Origin: Cyrtodaria siliqua
Lineage: Eukaryota > Mollusca > Bivalvia > Adapedonta > Hiatellidae
Reading direction: 5' to 3'
Assembly: GCA_037043455.1 (NCBI GenBank)
Contig: JAWPHD010001289.1
Location: 273,504-337,503 of the forward strand
Length of the DNA: 64,000 nt
Shown: positions 58,501-64,000 of the stretch, in pieces
How the letters are laid out: the number at the start of each line of letters is the position of its first letter
Position numbering within the stretch: position 1 is the first letter of the stretch
Program-made: the position numbers and the translations under genes
Notes under the pieces: model-generated
Told to the model about the DNA's origin: nothing
Database searches by the model: none
The model's input: only the letters and a program-made list of their open reading frames with translations

Positions 58501-61500
58501 CATGCTGATCATTTTAGAAAAAGTCCCATATCAATATCACTTAGAGTTTTCAAGAAGTAGTCGCTACAAACTTGTTTTTTAAAAACCTATTTTTAGATTT
58601 GGTGGCCATCTTGGATTTTACATCAACATGAATTTTTGCTAGGATCAACTAGACTTCAAGGGCAACATTTTTGCAAAGTTTGATGAAAATCCATTTAGTA
58701 GTTTCAGAGGAGTAGTCGCTACAAAAAAAAGTTTACGGACAGACGGACGCCGCACCACGGCATAAGCTCTGCTGATCTCTGATCAGTCGAGCTAAAAACC
58801 AACAACATGGCGACGTCCTCGATAAGCGTACCATTCTGAGAAATAGGTAATAATAGTAATTCATACAGAAAATGTGGATAATCTACATGATAAATAGAAT
58901 ATTATGTCAGTGCCTTTTACTATCAAGTTTATTAGGCTCGGCACGAAAACGAAGAATGGCTCGGCAGAGCCTCACAATTTTTTTCGTTTTCTAAGCCTCG
59001 CCCAATAAACTTGATAGTAAAAGGCACTGACATAATATTCTCTATGTATATGCACATCTCATATGAAACTGAAGCACATTACGATGGTTTTCATTTGTAT
59101 GTAGATTGACACCAATCACTCAGATCGCCTCTAGCCCCTTTAAACGCTACACTCACTTTAAGAATGCCTTTGTGGCTAAGCAGCAGGTTGGATGTCTTCA
59201 GATCTCTATGGATAATCCAGTTGTCATGGAGATGTTGTACACCCCTTAGCAACTGCATCATCAATGTCTTCACCTCACCTAGAAATATACAAACAAACAC
59301 TAGAAACTCTTCTATTTACCGAAACAGTTAACAGTTCCCATTGGCATGAGAACTCAAATTTATGGTCATAACTAAATTTTGTTTGTATTTAACCATATTT
59401 GTACTTCTAATTCTGATGATTATTGCATATTTGGTGGTGAAAATTGGTGAAGTGAGACAGATTACATAAATCTACACGAGACACCAGTAAATTAAATAAT
59501 AAATAGAAATAAACTAGAAATTTGGAATCCTCAGAAAAAGACAACAAAAAAGTGCCATAACTGCGGTAACAGAAGTCCGATTTTGATGCGAATCAATATG
59601 CACATGTTGGCATCATAATAGCATCCTGTAAAGTTTCAAAACAATCAGCTGAAAACTGTGGGATGTAGGAGGAGATACTAGACACAAAGATATTTTAACG
59701 TCAAATTTAACGAAAAAAAGGTCCGTAGCTCCGGAGTGTTACCATGAAGATCGATGAGCATTACTACAGAGACTGAAGAGTTCTCGTTCAGATAACGTTT
59801 TTCATAATCGTGTCATGGTGACCTTGACCTATGACATACTGACCCATCCTCTGAATTAGCCAGTCTACCTGTGACATTTGATCAGTGGTTTTTTTCACCA
59901 TTTTGGGAATGGGTGCGTGACCGGTCAAATTGGGAAAAAACACACGATTTTTCTCAAAATTGGGAAAAAACACGCGTTTTTTCTCAGAATTGGGAAAAAA
60001 AAATGTTTTTGTATTTTGTTCAATTTACACAGAAAAGCAGAAGAAACGTCGAAAACCCTGGTAAAAAACTTTATTAAGAAGATTATTCTAAAACATTTTA
60101 CAATTTTGGGAAGAAAAATCTGGAAATGGGATTTTTTTTCTTTCTTTTATTTAATTTTTTTTAAAAAAAATTTTTCTTTACTCAAAATTGGGGAAAATGC
60201 TATTTTTTGGCGATTGGGAACGGGTCCGTTTACCTGACCCGTCCAAAGAAGGAAAAAAAACGCTGTTGATGAAGGAGCTACAGAGGTTGAAGTTATCATG
60301 CTGACTAGGTTTTTCATGATTGAGTCATGGTGATAAATGATGCTATAGAGATTAATGACTATTCATCAGGACATGGTTTTTCATGATCGGGTCATGGGCC
60401 TTTGACCTACAAACTCGTAAATGAAAATGCTCATCTCGTCACCGTGGACAGTCTATCCATGTAGTTTGATGAAAGTGGCTTCAGAGATTGAAGAGTTATC
60501 GTGCAGAAAAGTTTTTTTATGAATGTGTCATGGCAACCCTTGACCTTTGAACTAGGGATTGAATCTTATCATAATTGGTTTTGAAGTTTTCAAATGGAAA
60601 ATAATTTGTTTATTGATAGACTGACAGATGAACAGAGTGGTCTAGACTGACAGATGAACAGAGTGGTCAATAGAGGTCGTCTAACTCAGCTATCAGGAAT
60701 TCAAGGGCTTTCTGTATTATAATGATTGTGGCAGGGATGCTACAACTAAAATGTAAATGAATATTTCATTCTTGCATACTGGATAAGGTTATCCAAGTTT
60801 TACATGGGTGATGGAAAGCCTGATCTTACACACGGGGGAAGATAAGTCATTCGCATCAACAATGACGCCAATAACGTCAACAGTTGCATGACATCATTGT
60901 GTAAAAAAACCCATACAAAACCATAGTTACTGGCAACGTTAATGCACAAATTGTCAATGATATGCAAGAAAAACAATCATTATCGTGATTATGAGTATCC
61001 GGTTCAGAGCGGGAATTCCATGTATAATTGTTTTAATCAGAACCCAAAACAAGTATAATTCGGTTGGAATTCTGGACCTTTACTGGATACCCATGAAAGA
61101 TGCTTAACACAGATTGGTTTTTGATTCTTCCTATAACAGAAGTGGGTTCTAAGTTATATTCTAGCTATTCAACAGACTGATTTCTTGAACCGGTGAAAGG
61201 CACAGAAAATATTTAACTTACCAACAAGGAATGGTTGTTTCATGGTCTCCATCAGGCTTTTGAGATCATGTTCTACGTAGTCCATCACAATGTATATCTT
61301 GTCCATATTACTGCCAACCACGATCTCCTGCAAAAAAAACAACAATAACAATAACAGTAATATTTTTAATGTTTTGAATTTACAGCTGCAAGGAAGGTAA
61401 ATCCATTCCACAAATTAATGCAGTCATATTTTACTACAGGAGCAGGTAGACACCATAATGCATCCATACATTTACTGTATATAAAGGTTTGTTCACTTAA

Positions 61501-62504
61501 TATTCAAATACAATTTTAAAAACAAAAAAGTAATTATTTGTAAAACACAATCTCAAAAAAAAGAGAGTAGTATTTAAGTATTTTAAATAAGAACAACATT
61601 CTATAAAAGTAATATAAAAGTGTTTTTTTATAATACACAATCTGCCAAAAAGTAATAAACAAGGAATACACTAATACACATTTTTATGTAACATAATCTA
61701 GTGTAAAAGTAGTATATGATTAATAATAAACCTCCTACTGATCAAGAACAAGTGGTCCATAACACATGCATGGACGCTATGTTGGAACACGATTGTGTAA
61801 TATTCACAAATCTATTTGTAAACTAACTGTGACTGATAACTGCATAGGCATTTATACGGGAGGGGGGTTTAAACGGGGGAAATACAGTATCTCGAGTAAA
61901 CTCCGAATTTTGCCAAAGATCTGAAGGTTTGTGTTTAAACTTTAATAGCATCTTGGATGATTCTGACAATGTATCAGAATCCACACTGCTGATACTTTAT
62001 TAAGCAAAACTCTGACACGCTCAGTTGTGCTGCATTTTCTCAATAAAATAATTATCCATAATAACCCTGTCAAACACTCAAATCGTCTGTAATTTTTATG
62101 CACATAGACATCTTTTAACATTTGAAATGCTTAAAATGCTCGAGCAATTACAGCTGTAACAATTTCAGCAGTCGATAAATCGATATATATCATCGATATT
62201 TTTTCTTCGATATATCAATATGGTTTATACGCTTCACACCCTATCAATGACAGCCCTACCTATAATGATATGATATGATGATACCTTTTGCCATCAGCCC
62301 CATGATGTCGTAAGTACAATTATACCATCAACAGCCAATTACAAACCACAATTAACCATAAAGCATATTAACTATGACTTACCCTGACGGTGACAATATT
62401 CATATGTTGTGCCTTTAGTAGGGTGTTGATCTCGCGTAACGAGGTGATGGGGAAACCCTCCTTTTCTTTCTCCATTTTTAATCGCTTTAAAGCAACTATT
62501 TCGT
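41866..62504 (-). CDS. CDK11 (PITSLRE) cyclin-dependent kinase, 3' seven exons
   Basis: Joined coding parts: 62383-62504, 61222-61327, 59157-59278, 54067-54291, 49720-49868, 43973-44162, 41866-41958. They give 334 residues ending at TGA, all phases match, and every intron is GT-AG. The protein is a nuclear serine/threonine kinase that partners L-type cyclins and acts in transcription and pre-mRNA splicing (family knowledge). Visible: VALK lysine, the name motif [27 protein letters not shown], and the CDK11 C-terminus with [12 protein letters not shown] and a final GPGFSLKF. All catalytic residues are intact. The N-terminal charged region and glycine loop are encoded beyond base 64000. Differences from the vertebrate protein include HMNIV for HPNIV and KAIWQGKSE for KPLFPGKSE. 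Introns are 0.9-5.6 kb and full of transposons. Confidence 0.95.
42040..43129. repeat. CDK11 last intron: GT-rich duplication and B-type fragment
   Basis: ACAGGGCCAACAAATGAATGTGTGTG occurs twice in close variants near 42036-42097. 42586-43040 is a diverged B-type element start (ACAAGTGGTCAATGAC) with about 1.5 monomers and no 3' end. Confidence 0.7.
43130..43810. repeat. 33-bp minisatellite in the CDK11 last intron
   Basis: About twenty diverged units of GTCCATATTGACAACTGTGG plus CCTACTTTTGACA. Because 33 is a multiple of three, the plus strand stays open for long stretches (repeating [10 protein letters not shown]), but this is intronic and antisense to CDK11. Confidence 0.85.
43973..44162 (-). 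CDS. CDK11 exon, end of kinase domain and start of tail
   Basis: 190 bases, acceptor AACATTTCAG, donor GTAAGA. Completes arginine, then [37 protein letters not shown] and a basic/proline tail ending YSKLL. Confidence 0.95.
44203..44392. repeat. 14-bp minisatellite next to a CDK11 acceptor
   Basis: Repeats of ACTGATGGCATACT with ACAGATGG and ACTGGTGG variants, starting about 40 bases upstream (in gene sense) of the exon at 43973-44162. Confidence 0.85.
44830..46050 (+). repeat. E-type tandem repeats (~150-170 bp), two subfamilies
   Basis: 44830-45415 holds four units with AAAGGGCAATAACTCTA, TTTCATTGCAGTCCC and CTCCAGACAAGAA. 45417-45850 holds about three units with GGGCCATAACTCTG, ACGTCATGACAATATGCGCA and AAGTTTCGCGAAATTC. 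45879-45950 and 45957-46040 are a direct repeat (CAGACATGACATATTT..AATAACCCAGCC). Confidence 0.8.
47440..47767. mobile_element. 328-bp MITE with TTAA target duplication
   Basis: The ends are AGGGACACTGTCTGTAA and its near-perfect complement (TTACAGACAGTGTCACT), with TTAA on both sides (47436-47439, 47768-47771). It shares the AGGGA start with the TTAA MITE at 28462. Confidence 0.85.
47962..49152. mobile_element. ~1.2-kb element with hAT-like ends
   Basis: The left end CAGGGTTCAAACT and the reverse complement of the right end CAGTGTTCAAACT match, in the style of hAT termini (CAGDGTT). Subterminal regions are full of AAGTGACTTC/GCGAAGT repeats and perfect hairpins (AGGGAGAAG-TGA-CTTCTCCCT; GCGACTTT...AAAGTCGC; ACTTCGCTT...AAGCGAAGT). 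A clean 8-base target duplication is not visible; instead GAATCAAATTGAGTACGA-type sequence flanks both sides. Confidence 0.4.
48841..48939 (+). CDS. Short cysteine-rich open frame, unrecognised
   Basis: 32 codons starting in a good context (AAAAATGG) and rich in cysteine: CEHC, HSC, KVC and FCC. It lies in the hAT-like element, on the strand opposite to CDK11. It could be the first exon of a transposon protein with a zinc-binding start, or chance. No known family assigned; no downstream exon identified. Confidence 0.2.
   Translation: MARCEHCLGGYHSCRKVCSPRGFCCDRSKQLA
49720..49868 (-). CDS. CDK11 exon, C-lobe
   Basis: 149 bases, acceptor TTCTATGCAG, donor GTAGGT. Encodes [18 protein letters not shown], then [10 protein letters not shown] and [10 protein letters not shown] plus two bases of an arginine codon. 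Confidence 0.95.
50480..50860 (+). repeat. Two-unit ~185-bp direct repeat in a CDK11 intron
   Basis: CAAACAAAGGGCCATAATTC at 50533 and CAAACAAAGGGCAATAATTC at 50714 start units sharing ATTCTGTAATAA, AATGTGTGATGTAGA/AATGTGTAATGTAGA and GGACATGAGG. Confidence 0.8.
51034..52570 (+). mobile_element. B-type tandem-repeat element lacking its 3' hairpin
   Basis: Starts ACAAGAGGTCAATGACC; about five monomers; then a long ACGG-type run (GACAGACGGACGGACGGAC) and GCCGCACCACGG. The usual CATAAGCTCTGCTGATC hairpin is missing: the sequence goes from CACGG directly to CTAAAAATC. Antisense to CDK11. Confidence 0.85.
52571..54066. other. CDK11 intron, remaining sequence
   Basis: A CT-rich tract (52733-52771) and an inverted-repeat MITE (52893-53139) are recognisable. 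The piece 53628-53670 (AAGTTTCATGAAGATTGCTTCAGTAG) is an isolated relative of the B/E-type conserved box. Nothing else identified. Confidence 0.45.
52893..53139. mobile_element. 247-bp MITE with TA target duplication
   Basis: 29-base terminal inverted repeats (CACTACTCAACTTTAATAAT, continuing CGGTCAC) differ at one base between ends; TA flanks both. No coding capacity. Confidence 0.8.
54067..54291 (-). CDS. CDK11 exon with DFG and APE motifs
   Basis: 225 bases (75 codons), acceptor CTTTTTCAG, donor GTTGGT (weaker than the others). Encodes [11 protein letters not shown], the activation loop [25 protein letters not shown] and [13 protein letters not shown]. The segment YLMMKAIWQ differs from the usual LLTQKPLFP. 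Confidence 0.95.
54367..55500 (+). mobile_element. B-type tandem-repeat element
   Basis: Starts with a slightly diverged end (ACAACAGGTTAATGACC); about three and a half monomers; then ACGG-type run and a shortened hairpin AGCTGATCAGTCGAGCT and AAAAA. Antisense to CDK11, in the same intron as the next copy. Confidence 0.85.
55735..55925 (-). mobile_element. SINE fragment
   Basis: Diverged relative of 39323-39580: GGTGTTTTACGTCATTTTCA, TTCCTGGGTAGAACCAGTAC, CTCACTTACAAGCCAAGCTC. The tRNA head is lost. Confidence 0.65.
55926..56292. other. CDK11 intron, unassigned
   Basis: TTAAAGGGACATATGGC at 55997 resembles one end of the AGGGA/TTAA MITEs, but no second end is seen. Otherwise AT-rich. Confidence 0.35.
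56293..58798 (+). mobile_element. B-type tandem-repeat element, about eight monomers
   Basis: Starts ACAAGAGGTCAATGACC; monomers of 304-323 bp counted by the GTAGTTTCAGAGG box; ends with CAGACGGACGCCGCACCACGG and hairpin AGCTCTGCTGATC...GATCAGTCGAGCT, AAAAA. Each monomer carries GTAGTCGCTACAA twice about 160 bases apart, so it is an old dimer. Antisense to CDK11. Confidence 0.9.
58896..59041. repeat. Foldback element (~146 bp)
   Basis: Arms begin AGAATATTATGTCAGTGCCT and run about 60 bases to AAAACGAA, with a GAGGC-rich centre. It ends 116 bases from the CDK11 exon at 59157. Confidence 0.85.
59157..59278 (-). CDS. CDK11 exon with the catalytic HRD loop
   Basis: 122 bases, acceptor TTTCTAG, donor GTGAGT. 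Completes the glycine, then encodes [12 protein letters not shown] and [12 protein letters not shown] with the catalytic aspartate, ending GILK in phase 0. Confidence 0.95.
59290..61221. other. CDK11 intron with diverged repeats
   Basis: GTGCCATAACTGCGG, CTGTAAAGTTTCAAAACAATC and TTTTTCATAATCGTGTCATGG recur loosely between 59550 and 60560 (third box at about 59799, 60301, 60367, 60509). 59925-60000 has about two and a half copies of a 33-base TTGGGAAAAAACAC..TTTTTCTCA unit. 60977-61102 is a diverged copy of the foldback at 38893. Confidence 0.5.
61222..61327 (-). CDS. CDK11 exon, kinase hinge region
   Basis: 106 bases, acceptor TTTTTTTGCAG, donor GTAAGT. Encodes [35 protein letters not shown] and the first base of a split glycine codon. 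Confidence 0.95.
61328..62382. other. CDK11 intron, unassigned
   Basis: AT-rich with an ATCGATATAT-rich hairpin near 62172-62225. No repeat family or exon recognised. Confidence 0.45.
62383..62504 (-). CDS. CDK11 exon with the VAIK lysine and PITSLRE helix
   Basis: 122 bases, entered by acceptor TTGTCAATTGCAG and left by donor GTAAGT. It starts with two bases of a split codon (presumably Asp), runs EIVALKRLK, then [11 protein letters not shown] (C-helix with its glutamate), and ends NIVTVR in phase 0. Confidence 0.95.
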
Positions 62505-62834
62505 CTGCAATTGACAAAATCACATTTTGTATTTCACATGACACAGTCATCGATAGTGAATTAGGTATATCCAAAAGAAAGGATCTAACTCAGGTACTAG
62601 GGTCAATTTTGACGCCAAATTGTGCGAGCATCCTGTAAAGTTTAGAAACTATCGATTGAAACCATTTGGTGGTGGGGGCATAAAGAGATATACATGTAAT
62701 ATGTAATCTGATAAAATAATGATAATTCTACAAGTGGGTGTAAACCTGAAACTTGTTAAAAATAACGGTTTAACCAATTGCAGACTTATTTTTTAATCAA
62801 CCAAGAACGATATATGGAGGATCTTACACGAGTG

Positions 62835-62947
62835 CTCATTTATTATTGAATTTATAACACGAGTTGGCAAAATGATATAATGCGAGGCTTTTGCTGAGCA
62901 TTATATCATTTTTTCTAACGAGTTTAATAAATTCAATAATGAATGAG
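62835..62947. repeat. Foldback element (~113 bp)
   Basis: Arms of about 49 bases begin CTCATTTATTATTGAATTTA and end AATGATATAATGC around a GAGGCTTTTGCTGA loop. It lies in the CDK11 intron that continues past the window. Confidence 0.85.
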
Positions 62948-63189
62948 AATGAATGTTATATTCTATTTATCACATAACTCACATATCAACTTTTATTGCA
63001 TTTTGCCTGTCGCTTTAACACGTCAGAACACGTATATTAACGTGACGTCCATGACATCATTAACGTTATGTTATACCACTAGTGGAATATCGAAAATAAT
63101 GAATGGAGTTATTACACTCCCGCACCGCATGTTATGTGATAAATATATATATCCATCGAATGGACAATATAATTGTACAGGGAATCAAG

Positions 63190-64000
63190 TTTCTTATAGA
63201 TCATTACTACTAAGTAACTTGGGGTCCAGAAGATCTAGTCCGGACAAAGTTTGTTTACTAAAACCTTATAAGGGTCACACTCTGCCAAAAATCATTTGAC
63301 CGGAAAACGAAGATGACATAGGCAACTAAGCTTGGTACAGATCATTCCTATCAAGTTTGAATGAAATCCAACAAAGGATTAGAGAACTTGTCCGGACAAA
63401 GTTTGCGTATTAGGGCCCATAACTCCATTAAAAATCATTCGACTGGAACACGATGACGATATGGCTTCATATTGATATTCCTATCAAGTTTGGTCCCAAA
63501 AGGGGTTCAATTGAATTGAATTGAATGTTGTTTAACGGCTCATCAACACAGTATAGGTTATTTAGAGCCGCCCCAGAGAGAGGGGAAGGATACATAGGAA
63601 TCCGGGAACCTGCCCTACTCTTATTATCGAATAGATTCCTATGGTTCTTTAACGTGCTCGGAGGATAGACCGATACACGGGACCGCCCGGTTAACGTCCC
63701 CATCCGACGGACGAGGCTAAGGAAAAGTGTCTTGCCCAAGAACACACCGACGGAACTCAGTGGCACCACGGAGGATTGAACCCGGGGCCTCCGGTTACAA
63801 ATCCGCCAAAAGGGGTTCAAGAGAACTAGTCCAGGCAGTGTGTGTATTAAAACATTTAATGGTCATAACTCCACCAGAAAGTATTGAACTGGAACACAAA
63901 GATGATATGCGCAACCAGGCTTGATACTGATCATTTCTACAAAGTTTGGTTGAAATCTGCCAAGGGGTCAGTGGAAAAATTCTAGTACAAAGTCTGTATA
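63190..64000 (+). repeat. D-type tandem repeats, interrupted by a SINE
   Basis: Monomers show TCTAGTCCGGACAAAGTTTG, GGGTCACACTCTGCC, GGCTTGATACTGATCAT and GTTTGAATGAAATCC boxes. The array runs off the right edge. A SINE splits one monomer at 63511-63805. Confidence 0.8.
63511..63805 (-). mobile_element. SINE, minus strand, with perfect 15-bp target duplication
   Basis: CCAAAAGGGGTTCAA occurs at 63496-63510 and 63806-63820. On the minus strand it reads from the anticodon arm of a tRNA-like head through B-box GGGTTCAATCC, then GTGTTCTTGGGCAAGACAC, GGGGACGTTAA and a (TTCAA)n tail. It is 5' truncated within the tRNA part. It splits one D-type monomer exactly. Confidence 0.92.

Noticed and set aside
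62505..64000. Search for the CDK11 glycine-loop exon in the rest of the window
   Set aside because: No minus-strand sequence encoding a GTYGVV-type loop was found; the region is D-type repeats, a foldback and a SINE, so the exon should lie beyond base 64000.

Overview
This is a piece of animal nuclear DNA, most likely from a bivalve mollusc. It is AT-rich, its one multi-exon gene has canonical GT-AG introns, and it is packed with short inverted-repeat transposons, tRNA-derived SINEs, and ~160-bp tandem-repeat elements carrying (ACGG)n tracts of the kind described in bivalves (pearl/CvE type, from memory). No bacterial-type operons, rRNA, intact tRNA or CRISPR were seen.

Only two host genes can be supported, both on the minus strand. 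A class A (rhodopsin-like) GPCR has its whole coding region in one exon at 10761-11999, with a likely spliced 5' UTR and TATA box near 12.8-12.96 kb. The 3' part of CDK11 (the PITSLRE cyclin-dependent kinase) fills 41866-62504. I placed seven exons with splice sites and stop codon, covering 334 residues from the VAIK-lysine strand to the C-terminus. The exons holding the N-terminal region and glycine loop lie beyond base 64000.

Layout: 1-4.1 kb and 20.8-24.0 kb are two copies of one duplicated block. The second follows a broken gene (18.7-21.2 kb) with SWIM-like, Ulp1-like protease and PHD-finger pieces, probably from a mobile element. 4.1-10.7 kb is intergenic, with hairpins and a 190-bp palindrome. 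13-18.6 kb holds a foldback repeat, an inverted-repeat MITE, a SINE and a local duplication. 24-41.6 kb is mostly tandem-repeat elements, minisatellites and SINEs. 41.8-64 kb is CDK11 with transposon-filled introns, including three large copies of one element family and a nest of three DNA transposons.

No cooperating gene system is present. The most informative signals are in the repeats: several families with different monomers share one architecture (5' ACAAGA plus palindrome, tandem monomers, ACGG-type run, 3' hairpin matching the 5' end), which fits non-autonomous Helentron-like elements. Many of the ~160-bp families also share two short conserved boxes. Two TTAA insertions can be compared with uninserted paralogous sites inside the same window.
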